A stretch of 64,000 nucleotides of DNA from Ctena decussata (Eukaryota > Mollusca > Bivalvia > Lucinida > Lucinidae): the NCBI GenBank assembly GCA_963989385.1, contig OZ022507.1, positions 57,237,400 through 57,301,399 of the forward strand, given 5' to 3'. The notes under the pieces are model-generated. The model had not been told where the DNA came from. It searched no databases and was given only the letters and a program-made list of their open reading frames with translations. Numbering within the stretch: the first letter of the stretch is position 1; each line of letters starts with the position of its first letter. The position numbers and the translations under genes are program-made. This document shows positions 1 to 10,176 of the stretch, one piece after another.

Positions 1-30
1 TTTCAGTTATTAAGTCAATACATCATAATT

Positions 31-269
31 TGAGCCGCAACATGAGAAAACCAACAAAGTGGTTGTGTGCCCAGCGCAGACTCAGGTCAGCCTGGGCATC
101 CGCCCAGGCTGATCAGAGTCTTCGCTGTCCGCATGAAGGTAGCTTAGACCCTTAGCTACCCTTTAAGCGTTTAGCGAAAAGCCTGAGCGTATTAGGTGGA
201 TGTCCAGGCTGATCTATGTCGGCGCTGGGCGCATAACCACTTTGTTGGTTTTCTCGCGTCGAGGCTCAT
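31..269. mobile_element. Palindromic MITE, family P (full copy)
   Basis: Near-perfect palindrome of about 238 bp, starting TGAGCCGCAACATGAG and ending with the complement GCGTCGAGGCTCA. Inner arms carry the paired motifs CAGCCTGGGCATCCGCCCAG and GATCAGAGTCTTCGCTGTCC. Seven other copies lie in this window (4086, 9679, 22183, 22767, 31534, 40551, 42963). It has no coding capacity. The superfamily is not assigned because I found no consistent target site duplication among the copies. Confidence 0.85.
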
Positions 270-339
270 TTCATTTATGTGGCACGACTGCAAATAATTG
301 GCAGTCTTGAGACTTAAATGCTACTACTCATTTGCCATT

Positions 340-790
340 TTCTTAAGTTTTTAAAATTCAGTATTTACATTCTTTGTGTATTTACTGAAAAGCCCTATAG
401 TAAACTATTGGAACGTAATGTAGTTTACATTCCAATAATTACATTGAGACACCCGACGTCAATGACGTCAAAATAAACAATGGCTCTCTACAACCCGATT
501 GGACGTCAGCGACCTCATGACGTCATGCATGCTGTTCTGCTGTTAGCAGAATAGCTGCGTATACATGTTTTACCTCTTCAATTTTAGCGCTTATGTAAGC
601 TTTTTCATGAAAGAATGTAAATATAAGCAATGAACTTAATTTTCTGATGTTTATCGAAGTGTAAACTACATTGGGTCACTAGCAAAGTTTACATGAACCC
701 CTTCGGGGTTCATTCACTTTGCACGTGACCCAATGTAGTTTACACTTCGATAAACCTTAGAAAAATGAAATTCATTCCTTAATTTAATTG
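340..790 (+). mobile_element. Dispersed non-coding element, family Q, with 30-bp-arm hairpin
   Basis: Same family as 10995-11400 (opposite strand) and 35960-36255 (partial). It holds several ACGTC and TGACGTCA motifs, and at its right end a hairpin at 650-754 whose 30-base arms (TTTATCGAAGTGTAAACTAC...) are perfect complements around a GAACCCCTTCGGGGTTC inner stem. No ORF. The hairpin suggests a foldback-type element or a satellite insertion inside Q. Confidence 0.75.
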
Positions 791-1169
791 GTCGAAAAAG
801 CTTCAATTTAAGACCTGTTTGATAATTAAGCATATTTCAGCACTTGGGCACGTATTGCACTTTAGTGCTTATCGAAATTTGTCCAAGCTATATCATTTTA
901 AAAATATTAACATGAGCCATCTCATCTGAATCTACGCTATTTGCAAACTCAATTACATTCAGTTGTGGCGCTTTTATAGTTTTAAACGTACTGTTTATTC
1001 GGGTTTCTGCAAACAAGGCCGCAAATAAAGTTTTTGTTTGAGGGTACGTTAACACTTTTAAACAGAAAATTGCTGGGACATGTATCATTTAAAACTTTCG
1101 TACAGACCTCGGCTGATGAAAAATCTTTTTTATAACCGTTGTTGTCGCGCAGTCACTAAAAACGCTATA

Positions 1170-1865
1170 ATTGCCTGAGTGTCGTTTTGACAAAGATCTG
1201 TAACAAGATCTGGAGAACAGGAAAAAAGCCAATCCCAGGGACTCACTACCCGATTATTACACTCGCTAAAGAGGGCAACCTACAGCTCTGCCAGAACAAT
1301 AGAACCATTAGCCTCATCAGTCATCCGAGTAAAATCATGCTGAAAGTCATTCAGGAAATGACTTTATATATAAGCAGTTTGCTTATTGTCAAATCCTGAT
1401 ACTTTTGAAATTGTATTGTAGTATATGTATGTAATATATAGTTAAAAATATCATTTAAACCAAAGTCATCTTGAACAGGCTCAAACCCCAAGCTGAAGAG
1501 AATATCGCTGAAGAACAGGCTGGGTTCAAAGCTGGAAGAAGCACCAGAGAACAGATCTTCAACCTCAGAGTCCTGTGTGAAAAGTGCCTTCAGCATCAGC
1601 AGAATCTGTACCATGTCTTCATAAATTTCAAAAAAGCATTTGACAGGGTATGGCATGCAGCCTTATGGGCCATCATGCGGAAGTACAGTATCGATGCAAA
1701 TCTAGTTTGCGTCATTGAGCACTTCTATGACAAGGCTATAAGTGCAGTTCAGATGAATGGCAGCACAGGAGAATGGTTAAAAACAACAGTTGGAGTGAGG
1801 TAAGGATGCCTTCTCTCACTCTTCATCTTCATAATATGTAAGCCTACACATAATAAGGAGTATCT
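1170..1865 (+). pseudogene. Non-LTR retrotransposon reverse transcriptase fragment
   Basis: Two reading-frame pieces (1187-1350 and 1462-1803) form a stretch of an endonuclease/reverse-transcriptase polyprotein. It includes the conserved PKKGN-like (AKEGNLQLCQNNRTISLIS), EEQAGFKAGRSTREQIFNLR and FKKAFDRVWHAALW blocks of RT domains 2-4. The frame is split by a 111 bp insertion and ends at a TAA (1801-1803), where the family normally reads a Gln before GCLLSP. It lacks the endonuclease, the catalytic YxDD region and the 3' end, so it is a dead internal fragment. A longer relative lies at 44420-45840. Confidence 0.85.
1351..1461. mobile_element. 111 bp insertion inside the RT fragment, with 8 bp target duplication
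   Basis: AAAGTCAT at 1343-1350 recurs at 1462-1469. Removing 119 bp (insertion plus one repeat copy) restores a continuous RT frame across the codons for K-V-I-L-N-R-L. The insert ends ATCATTTAAACC, much like the 3' end of the LINE at 7519-7530 (ATATATTTAAACC), so it may be a very short 5'-truncated LINE tail. Confidence 0.75.
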
Positions 1866-1970
1866 GATGACAGTTTGAGATAATATATCCATGTGGTTAG
1901 ATTAAAATATATGTTGCAGGTTTATAGAACATATTGAAGCGCAGAAAACATACGAGGATTTATTAATATA

Positions 1971-2650
1971 CAGGCCAACTTCGTTGTGTCAAACTTGCTT
2001 GTCTCGAAAACCCTGCTAGTGTCGAAGTGATCTCCCATTCCTGAACATTCCCCCTATATAATATTGCATTTCGACCTCCGTTGTGTCGAACTCGCTTATA
2101 ACGAAAACACTGCTGTATCGAAGTGATTTTTGATTCCCCTCCGACACTTTTCATGTGTTTTACCACTGTTTATGTCGAAGTCAAAATGTGTATTCAGAAA
2201 AAGATCGCCGAAACGACGGGAAAAAATGACGGCCACTTTGTGTAGACGTTTTGCGGTAATGAAAAACCGGCATATTTTTGTCTTTAAGCAAATTGGTACA
2301 AACATCGAACAATAACAATGAAAAAGAACGATTTACCAAACAATTGTCTATATTTGATCGCAGTTCAATCAATTATCCCAAATTATCCAATAATTATCCA
2401 GTGATTGCGTGAAACGATGCAGACATTGTTTTGTTGATCAGCTGTTTTTATGTGTAAGTTAACTGACCTTGAACCGCGTATACGTCACTGGTCAGGTGCG
2501 TTCGATTGGAAAGTTCGGTCAATTAGGCGCCTTTAAAATTTAATTGATTGAACAGTATTGAAGTTTTTCATTACCGCAAAACGTCTACACAAAATGGCCG
2601 TCATTTTTTTCCGTCGTTTCGGCGATCTTTGACACAACGAAGTTGGCCTG
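1971..2650. mobile_element. Foldback element with TA target duplication
   Basis: Terminal inverted repeat CAGGCCAACTTCGTTGTGTC at the left is mirrored by GACACAACGAAGTTGGCCTG at the right. A second inverted pair lies inside, at about 2195-2265 and 2565-2635 (GATCGCCGAAACGACGG and its complement). TA sits on both sides (1969-1970, 2651-2652), compatible with a Tc1/mariner-type non-autonomous element. The short ORFs here are antisense shadows of the arms. Confidence 0.75.
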
Positions 2651-2744
2651 TATATACATATCAAAAGAAAGAAAACAATTCAGAATTTCGAATCCGTTTG
2701 CATAAAATATGGAACTTTGTATTTAAAAATGATCTCGCGAAATA

Positions 2745-3085
2745 AAGATAGCTATGGACGGACATTTGGCGCCAGGCGTGTGCATCTATGGTTACGTACC
2801 GCTGAGCCTTTTGAGGAACGTAGTTACGAGAATTGAAACAAAACAGAACGGAACAGAACAGAGACAGCCATAGACGGACACACGGTGCCAGGTATGTGCA
2901 ACTATGGTTACGTACTGCTGAGCCTTTAAGGGAACGTCGTTTTGAGAATTGAAACAGAACAGAACAAAGATAGTCATAGACGGACATACGGTGCAAGGTG
3001 TGTGCATCAATGGATACTGGATTCGCTAAACCATCTGGTGAACGCCGTAACGAGAACTCAAGCAGAGCAGATGAGACTGAAGAGG
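2745..3085 (+). repeat. Three degenerate tandem copies of a ~115 bp SINE-like repeat
   Basis: The core GGCGCCAGGCGTGTGCATCT...GGTTACGTACCGCTGAGCC recurs at about 2768, 2884 and 2990. Each copy is followed by a GAACGTNGTTACGAGAATTGAAACA tail rich in CAGAAC. Single related copies lie at 4545-4645 and, inverted, at 43165-43275. No reliable A-box/B-box promoter was identified, so 'SINE-like' is only descriptive. Confidence 0.65.
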
Positions 3086-3328
3086 TCACAAAAATTGTCT
3101 CCCTGACGCTGAAGCCTGTTTTATGAAGTAATTAAATGCATCATCTTTACTTATGTCGTGTCTAATTTTAGATATGGGCTAGTCTGTTCTAACAAAAATA
3201 TCTTATCCGATTGCTGATTAAAAGTCCCGACTCAGATCGGACGGGTCTGAGGCGGGGCCCCGATCACGTAGGCCCGTTCGGTCTGTGTAGCTTCTAACAC
3301 TTCGGTCCGGATACTTGGAGTGAACATG

Positions 3329-3633
3329 GTATAGTCCGTTTGCTTCTAAGTGCAAACGGAGTTTTGCTTATTTTCTCGAAAACGATGAAAGCTCCATCAA
3401 AAGTTCCAAAGTCCTAATGATTACTATAACTATACATAACAGAATACGGAAAGTCCAAATTTTTGGATGCTTTTGTAAAATATTTTCCATTGACCTTAAT
3501 GCAAAAACTGAGAAAGTTTTGTTATGTATAGGACGAAAATTAAGAATGAGCGATTCTAAAATCTTTTACCTCTCACCAATTTTGAGAAAATATTGGGGAT
3601 GCCGTTTGCGTTTGGGAGCAAACGGACTATATC
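3329..3633. repeat. Foldback repeat with TATAGTCCGTTTGC arms
   Basis: The left arm at 3329-3359 (TATAGTCCGTTTGCTTCTAA) is the inverse complement of 3601-3632 (GCAAACGGACTATA at its end). About 240 bp of AT-rich loop separates them. The short ORF inside has no recognisable product. Confidence 0.6.
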
Positions 3634-3682
3634 TGGATGTATAGTCAATGAATGCTTGCGCAAGCTAGAAAACGATGACACC

Positions 3683-3786
3683 CAGCGGGCACATGACGTC
3701 AAAATGACGTCGCACTGACGTCGATGCGACGTAATTATGTCACATCGACGTCAATCTGACGTCATTTCAACGTCATGTGCCCGCTG
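3683..3786. mobile_element. 104 bp palindromic MITE packed with ACGTC/TGACGTCA motifs
   Basis: Near-perfect palindrome beginning CAGCGGGCACATGACGTC and ending GACGTCATGTGCCCGCTG-like, with about eight ACGTC cores spaced every 10-15 bp on both strands. TGACGTCA-type sites match the vertebrate CRE (CREB/ATF) consensus. A degenerate copy lies at 10625-10723. It sits about 27 bp inside the intron that follows the CUB exon (donor at 3812/3811 on the minus strand). Confidence 0.8.
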
Positions 3787-3812
3787 TGCACATACATACA
3801 GCTTAAACTTAC

Positions 3813-4012
3813 TAGCAAATACTCAGAATTGCATGGGTAGTTGTATTCCACCAGCAGTATGTACTCAAACTGCAATTTGATGAGTTTATTTTTAGCCGCC
3901 CGTATCACCCAAGTGCATTTGGCTCGCGCGTAAGCCAGCCCGATAGTATCCGATTCTGACCAAGTTATTATTCCAGATAAACTCGTAATGGTTCCACCAC
4001 ATTCGCCATAGA
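3813..4012 (-). CDS. Internal exon encoding the N-terminal part of a CUB domain
   Basis: The minus strand shows a long pyrimidine tract, a TTTGCTTTCAG acceptor, a 200 nt open exon and a CTA|GTAAGT donor. It encodes about 66 residues: ECGGTITSLSGIITW near the start, KCTWVI in the middle and YPCNSEYLLV at the end. This is the CUB pattern: C1-G-G, then C2 followed by W-x-I, an alternating hydrophobic strand (LIKLQFEYI), then C3 before a D/E-Y-L-x-V-like strand. CUB domains are extracellular binding or protease-associated modules. The exon starts in phase 1, which fits the Thr-rich exons upstream (9392-9607), and ends in phase 0. The rest of the domain should lie further left; I did not find it in positions 1-3680. 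The LINE at 4683-7530 lies in the upstream intron. Confidence 0.75.
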
Positions 4013-4085
4013 CTGAAAGCAAATTAAAAAAAAGAAAAAAAAAAAAGAGAAGAACATTTGAATTCTGAATATTGAGAGACATAAA

Positions 4086-4308
4086 TGAACCACGACATGA
4101 AAAACCCAACAAAGTGGTTGTGCGCAAAGCAGAGACTCAGTGCCCAGTCTGATCTAACTCTTTCCTAAGCGTTTAAAGCGTAGCTAAGGGTCTAAGCTAC
4201 CTCCATGCAGACAGCGAAGACTCTGATCAGACTGGGCGGGTGCCCAGGCTGATCTGAATCTGTGCTGGGCGCACCACCGGTTTGTTTGTTTTCTCTTGTC
4301 GCGGCTCA
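4086..4308. mobile_element. Palindromic MITE, family P (diverged copy)
   Basis: Starts TGAACCACGACATGAA and ends TTCTCTTGTCGCGGCTCA. The left arm has lost about 15 bp compared with other copies. It lies about 75 bp upstream of the CUB exon acceptor, inside the intron. Confidence 0.8.
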
Positions 4309-4544
4309 AATAGAGCTGACCAAACACTGCAGAACCATATTGAACTACTTCTTGAGCAGTCTGATCAGAGTCTACACTGTTTGCCATATCAGTTGTATCT
4401 TTTGGACGCAGTATACAGCATTTGAAACCAATCTGTTCTACTGTAGAGCAATTACGGTAATTATTTTAGGTATCCAAATTTTTAGAATGTTTACAGTAAG
4501 TTTCACATATAAAATAGTACACTGGTGCACTTCAATTGACTTTG

Positions 4545-4645
4545 ACGAAAATTTGGCGCCAGGTGTGTTCAACTATGGTTACGTACCGCTGAGCCACTTG
4601 GGGAACGTCATTACGAGAATTGAAACTGAACAGAACAGAACTTTA
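4545..4645 (+). repeat. Single copy of the 2.7 kb SINE-like repeat
   Basis: TTTGGCGCCAGGTGTGTTCA followed by GGTTACGTACCGCTGAGCCA and a GAATTGAAACTGAACAGAAC tail matches the repeat unit of 2745-3085. It ends just before the LINE insertion site. Confidence 0.65.
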
Positions 4646-4682
4646 ATTGACAGGTACATCTGCAAATATAAGCTATAGATGC

Positions 4683-7530
4683 ATTCCAAACAGACAAATA
4701 AAAATTAAGCCATTAGAGCCTCCTTAGATAACTACTTTTCTTAAAAGACATATACGTAAACGTAAAAGGGCTTACAGAAAGGCCAAGAAAACTAATAAGG
4801 TATCACACTGGAAAGTTTTCAAGAAATTACGAAATAGGGTTGTTACATTGATTCACGAATCAAAAAGAACGTATTATGAAAAAAATGCAGAAAAACTAAA
4901 ATCAAATACGCTTTCAACCAAAGACTGGTGGTCAACTCTTAAGACATTTATAACTCCAAATTCAAATTCATCCATTCCGCCACTTGAATACAATGATAAC
5001 ATTTACGCAGACGAAACAGATAAAGCCAATATCTTTAATAAATATTTTCAATGTCAAACAATATTAGATGAAACTAATGCTGTCCTTCCAGACCTCTAAA
5101 ATACCTTCCGTTATTAATCCAGAATTAAACATTGTTGTTCTTACTCCACTTGAAGTTGAAGCGGTATTTAAAACCTTAACTGTTGGTAAGGCTTCTGGTC
5201 CAAATGAGCTCAATAATCGTGTTCTTAAAGAACTCTCATCGGAACTTTCCATCCCTTTCTGTTCTCTCTTTAATAAATCAATACGAACAGGTAACTTTCC
5301 AGTTTTCTATAAAGAAGCTAATGTATGTCCAATCCCAAAGAAAGGAGACCTGTCTGTTGTCTCCAATTACAGACCAATATCCTTGCTAAATGCTGAGGTC
5401 AAAGTTTTTGAGAGGCTTATATCAATCATCTTTGTGATAATAATTTACTATCTTCTTTTCAGTCTGTTTTTTTTCCCGACGATTCAACCGTAAATCAGTT
5501 AACATTTCTTTACAATACCTTCTACCAAGCTCTTGATTCCAGCAAAGAGGTCAGGGCTGTCTTCTGTGACATCAGCAAAGCATTTGATCGTGTGTGGCAC
5601 GCTGGTCACAGGGGAAATTCTTGACTGGTTTAAAAACTATTTCTGATAGAAAACAACGCGTTGTCCTCCCTGGTGCTGTGTCTGACTGGACCTTTATTAG
5701 AGCTGAGGATCCTCAAGGATTTATACAGGACCTTTGCTCTTCCTTTTATATGTGAATGATATTGTAATTGATATTGGTTCTAGTGTTCGACTGTTTGCGG
5801 ACGATACAAGTCTCTTCATAGTTGTTGATGACCCGATAACAGCAGCGGGCTGCTTAAACATGGATCTTGATAAAATTTCAAGATGGGCTGCAACTTGGTT
5901 GGTCTCATTCAATCCTTCTAAAACTGAATCACTTCTTGTCTCCCGTAGATTAATTAAACCTCATCATCCCAGATTATATATGCAAAATCATCCAATTTCA
6001 GAAGTCACCTGTCATAAACATCTTGGCATATATCTTTCGAATGATTGTACTTGGCATCAATACATAAATTACATTACAGAAAAGGCTTGGTTTAAGACCA
6101 ACATAATGCGAAAATTGAAATATAAATTAAACAGAAAATCACTGGAAATAATTTATACAGTTTTTATTAGACCGTTACTAGAATATGGTGATGTCATATG
6201 GAGTAAATGTGCGGAATATGAAAAAAAATGAACTAGATAAATACAAAACGAAGCAGCAAGAATTGCTACGGGAGCAACAAAACTTATTTCAATAAATGCT
6301 TTATTTAACGAGGTGTGTTGGGAGAGGCGGAAAAATCATAGACTTATCTTATTTTATAAAATGATACATAATCTTACACCCTTATACCTATCCAGCTTAA
6401 TTCCTCAATCAGTTAACAGTCTATCTCGTTATAATTTACGTAATGCTAATGACCTTCAAAGTGTAGATGCTAGAACTCAACAATACTACCAATCATTCTT
6501 GCCGTCAACAACCAGGGACTGGGTTAGTTTGTGTCTAGGGGCCACACAATCTGATTCTGTTAATTCCTTTAAACGTTACCTCAGTAAAGATAAAACATCA
6601 GTACCTTATCACTTTAATACTGGTAGCAGACGGTCACAGATTCTCCATACTCGATTACGAACGAACTGTAGTTCATTGAATCTCGACCTTTTTTCTAAAG
6701 AATATTTCAGAATCGCCTTTGTGTCGCTGTGGCAGTATTGAAAATGCACAATACTTCTTTTTTCATTGCTGATACTATGAGGTACAACGCACAGAGCTAA
6801 TAAACGCAGTTTCTCTTTACTTGAATCCTTCTCTCAATCTACTGTTGTACGGTGACTTATCCTTATCCCATGAAATAGATAAGATAATATTTGAAAATGT
6901 GCACAAATATATTATAAACACACATCGTTTCTGATTAATGATTTTTTTGGAGTCTAAACACACGCGACTAATCTACACAGTTATTCATCAACATCTGAGT
7001 GCCCAAAGTTGCTGCGCCCCCATCCATCTTTCTTCCTTTTTATCCCCTAAAACTGAAGTGTTCATTTTTGTTCATTCTTTTCCTTTTTCTTTTTATGTGT
7101 GTTTGCGATTTCGTTTATCTACGTTTTTTGTTCATTTCTTTCTCATGTAGTATCTAACTGCTGTCATTGTAGTGGTGTTTTGGTGTGTCAATGGTCGAGA
7201 TGTTCGTACATTGTAACTGACCGTGTTTGATAATGTTTTATACAGATTAATAATTCTCGGACCTTTATTCATCAGGAACATGATTACAATCATTGTAGTT
7301 TAAGTTTTTCTGTGTTAGTGTATCCTTATGATACGAATTGCTTCTGTTTAAACAATTACAATATTTTGATGTCTTAATGAATATTATTTATTCCGCTTAT
7401 AGTACACAATTTATAGCGAAGGGCTCTATAAGCTATTAGCTTTCATTCTAATCCATTTCATTGTGTTTAGTTATGTTGTCTATATGTTGTAATGTGAAAT
7501 CATTGATGAAGTAAAATATATATTTAAACC
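4683..7530 (+). mobile_element. 5'-truncated LINE (CR1/L2/Jockey-like) with 13 bp target duplication
   Basis: AAGCTATAGATGC at 4670-4682 is repeated exactly at 7531-7543, which fixes both ends. The coding remnants at about 4750-6741 run in the order linker, RT, C-terminal region: SHWKVFKKLRNRV and STKDWWSTLKTFI (linker), GKASGPNELNNRVLKEL and NYRPISLLNAEVKVFERL (RT 1-3), ISKAFDRVWHAG (RT 4), FADDTSLFIVV (catalytic YxDD-equivalent, FADD), then HLGIYLSNDCTWHQYI. Frameshifts near 5090, 5440 and 5620-5730 (with a small deletion) and a stop at 6230 make it inactive. The endonuclease is absent, as expected for 5' truncation during target-primed reverse transcription. The 3' UTR of about 790 bp ends ATATATTTAAACC. 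Confidence 0.9.
4740..6742 (+). pseudogene. Reverse transcriptase ORF2 remnant of the 4.7-7.5 kb LINE
   Basis: Four overlapping frame pieces (4848-5099, 5068-5493, 5734-6231, 6313-6741) spell one degraded polyprotein. The core RT blocks are present but lie in different frames. The last piece holds the C-terminal thumb-like region with ILHTRLRTNCSSLN and a trailing Cys-containing IAFVSLWQY-type motif, usual in CR1/Jockey-like ORF2 tails. About 100 residues upstream of 4848 also read in frame (AYRKAKKTNKVSHWK). No function can remain. Confidence 0.85.
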
Positions 7531-7543
7531 AAGCTATAGATGC

Positions 7544-7815
7544 GCTGCATTTTTACAGGTGCGGCTGTAAATTTACTAGTATAACTGCAAATTTTCAGGT
7601 TCAAGTTTTGATTGACAGGTACACCCAAATGTAAATTTTCACAGGTGCACCTGTTAGTCTTCTGGTACACCTTTTGATAGATACAGTTGCAAAACTGTCA
7701 GCTAGATTTGCAGATAGAAGATGTTGTTACATTTGCATGTTCGCAGGTTTTCCAGTTATTGCATGTGAATGGCCATGGTGCACCTGTGAATTTATAGATC
7801 AACCAATAAATTTAC
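7544..7815 (+). repeat. Degenerate minisatellite of ACAGGTGCACCTGT-like units
   Basis: Units of about 25-35 bp built on ACAGGTGCACCTGTAAATTT recur through this stretch. The same motif (GACAGGTACATCTGCAAAT) lies just left of the LINE at 4649-4668, so the LINE landed inside this array. No coding potential. Confidence 0.55.
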
Positions 7816-8037
7816 AGATAAATGACTCCCCCAAACATAATTTGGGGCTTCTCAATGGGAATCAATTCTTATATTCTGTATGTTCTATTCTATCCCATAA
7901 CCTTTCAAGGCCGTTGTGGCACCACAGATGACTTGGAAACAGTCCCTTTCCACCTTGTCCTGTTTTCAGCTGCCCCAGTTGAGCTGGCAAAGTCCATTCC
8001 ACTCTTTAATATTGTCTTCCCACCTCTTCCTCTGTCA

Positions 8038-8096
8038 ACTCTTATAAAAAAGAATTTGCTTCTCCTGAAGCAAATTCTTTCCTATAAGAGTAGACA
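8038..8096. repeat. Short hairpin repeat, family H (~55 bp)
   Basis: ACTCTTATAAAAAAGAATTT and AAATTCTTTCCTATAAGAGT flank a GCTTCTCCTGAAGC centre. A second clean copy lies at 26418-26472, and eroded relatives at 22612-22660, 28440-28468, 32608-32656 and 35205-35245 keep the AAGAAT...TTAAGAGTAGACC part. Confidence 0.6.
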
Positions 8097-8099
8097 TCT

Positions 8100-9120
8100 T
8101 TTTGGAAATGTTTTGTCACCCATGAAAGCCAATAGGAAATCAAAAAAAGTTTTTCACTGCTGAAAACTATCCAAAAAGCATGGGTGTGCACCCATAAAGG
8201 AGGAAAAGTAGTCCATTCATCTTAAGGTGGTGATAACCACTGATTTGGGAGTGAAGACAAAAATCTGCATAAAATGTTGAAAATATTACAGATATTCCCA
8301 AAACTTAGCAGATGACTTCTTTATGCTGTTTCTCACAGTTCAGAATCCCAAAATTCGGGACCTGTTGAGATAAAAAAAGGGTTTATATAATAAAAGATAA
8401 AAGGGTAATTTTGAGCGCAAAAATCTAAAAAAGTAAACATCATTATAAAAAAGTGATGAGGTCTAAAGGTTCTTAAACGCATCTAGCAATTATTGTTTTC
8501 ATTTTTTAAACACATTATCAGGCTGCACAGATATAAAAAGATGTAGCCTGTGTCCAAATATTTGTCAAAACAGCACAGTAGAGACTATTTTCAAGGCTGA
8601 ACAATTACACTTTACACACCCGTCTTTGTCACCATAATGATGTATTTATACTGTAAGATTGATATACATGTAGGTATAACTGCCCTACCTGTATTTAACA
8701 AATACATCCAGTATACATGCACCATCTACAAGGTCAGACATTTGAGAAAAGGCTAATGTTTTCATCTGGACCAGTCTTCCTTTCGATTTGAGAAAGAGAT
8801 GGAACAAATAATTGCTAGTGCGCTCTTCTTAATGCATCAAAGTACTTTCATTGCTAAGTACATTTTCAATTAACAATATTTTCTTCTCGGTTTCTGCGAA
8901 GAAATTTACCTTTTATCTTTCCGTATAAAAAATCTTTTTTAAACAGCACGTTCTTCTATTTTGCATTCTAAGCTGTAGAGAACAACGAATATAAGAAGTC
9001 TGCTAAGTTTCAGGAAGATACATTAGTTCTTTATGATTTTGTTCATTTTTTTCTATTTACCACAAAATACAACCTTAAATGAACGTTGTCCATGTTTTTG
9101 AAAAAAAGGCGAACATTAAA
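8100..9120. other. No gene recognised
   Basis: AT-rich sequence with no ORF of convincing composition on either strand, no tandem repeat, and no splice-bounded exon that I can support. It lies within the putative intron between the Thr-rich and CUB exons on the minus strand. Confidence 0.5.
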
Positions 9121-9391
9121 CTGCTTCAGTACATAGACAGCACGTGTCGTTAGGCATTTTTCCAGAATCGGGATGTAGAATACTTATATTTACTATAAAA
9201 ATGTTGGGGCCAGTTGACTACCAGGAATTGCAAATTTAATTCTTGCGGGTGCTTCCCTAACACAAATTTGAAAAACTGAGCCTTAGCGATTTTTTTGGCA
9301 AATTTAATTATTGCGGGTGCTTCCCTAACACAAATTTGAAAAACTGAGCCTTAGCGATTTTTTTGCATTTACATTATGCTATAATAAGTAC

Positions 9392-9607
9392 CTGGTATAT
9401 CAGTTATTGTCATCTCTGGAGAAACAATTGGTGTTGTTGTTGTGTTTGTTGTTGTAGTTTTTGTTGTCATGTACGCTGTCGTTGTTGTTGTTGTGTTTGT
9501 TGTTGTTGTTTTTGTTGTCATGTACGCTGTCTTTGTTGTTGTTGTGTTTGTTGTTGTTGTTTTTGTTGTCATGTACGCTGTCGTTGTTGTTGTTGAAGCA
9601 ATATATC
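9392..9607 (-). CDS. Thr-rich mucin-like exon with 51 bp internal repeats
   Basis: On the minus strand a TTTTGTGTTGTAG acceptor opens a 216 nt exon that closes at CCAG|GTACTT. It encodes 72 residues in phase 1-1: three 17-residue repeats of the type TAYMTTKTTTTNTTTT, then PIVSPEMTITDIPG. Thr-dense stretches with Pro are usual O-glycosylated linkers of secreted or membrane proteins. The exon length is a multiple of 3, so skipping or duplication keeps the frame. Its trailing G joins the TC of the CUB exon (3813-4012) to give a Val codon, so splicing is phase-compatible. The 51 bp unit is marked by GTCATGTACGCTGTC at 9466, 9517 and 9568. The alternative is non-coding GTT satellite; conserved splice sites in both copies argue against that. 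Confidence 0.6.
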
Positions 9608-9678
9608 CTACAACACAAAAATATGTTATGAGAAGTCTGATACTTTAGAAGTAAGGAATATACCAAGTAAACGAAAAT

Positions 9679-9850
9679 TAGCCGCGACACAACAAAACCA
9701 ACAAAGTGACATGTGCTCCCAGCGAGGACCCAGATCAGCATGGGCATCCGCCCAGTCTGATCAGAGTCCTCGCTGTCTGCGTTGAGCTAGCTCAGATCCT
9801 TAGCTACCCTTTTAGCACACTGCAAAGACTCTGGTCAGACTGGGCAGATC
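9679..9850. mobile_element. Palindromic MITE, family P (truncated)
   Basis: Starts TAGCCGCGACACAACAAAAC, keeps the GGGCATCCGCCCAGTCTGAT core, and stops at GACTGGGCAGATC, so the last ~65 bp of the right arm are missing. It separates the two halves of the 9.1-10.3 kb duplication. Confidence 0.75.
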
Positions 9851-10176
9851 ATCAAACTGCTAAAGTATGTTGACAGCATGTGTTGTTAGGCTTCTTTTCC
9901 AGAATCGGATTGCGGCTTATAATGCAGAATACTTGTATTTACTCTAAAAAGCCGGAAATATTCGCGATAGTTTTATTTTCGCAAAGTTTCACGAAAATAA
10001 CACTATCGCAAAACGTTATGCCAATACACTATCTAAACCACCATGTTGGGGCCAGTTGACTACCTGGAATTGCTTTAATTCTTGCGAGTGATGTCTCAAC
10101 AAATATTTGAAAAACTGAGCATTAGCGAATTACTATTATTATTATTATTTGCATTTACAGTACGCTATAATAGTAC

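Noticed and set aside
9363..9596. Plus-strand Cys-rich or Val-rich proteins over the GTT repeats
   Set aside because: These frames are antisense translations of the Thr-rich minus-strand exon; no splice sites or start context support them.
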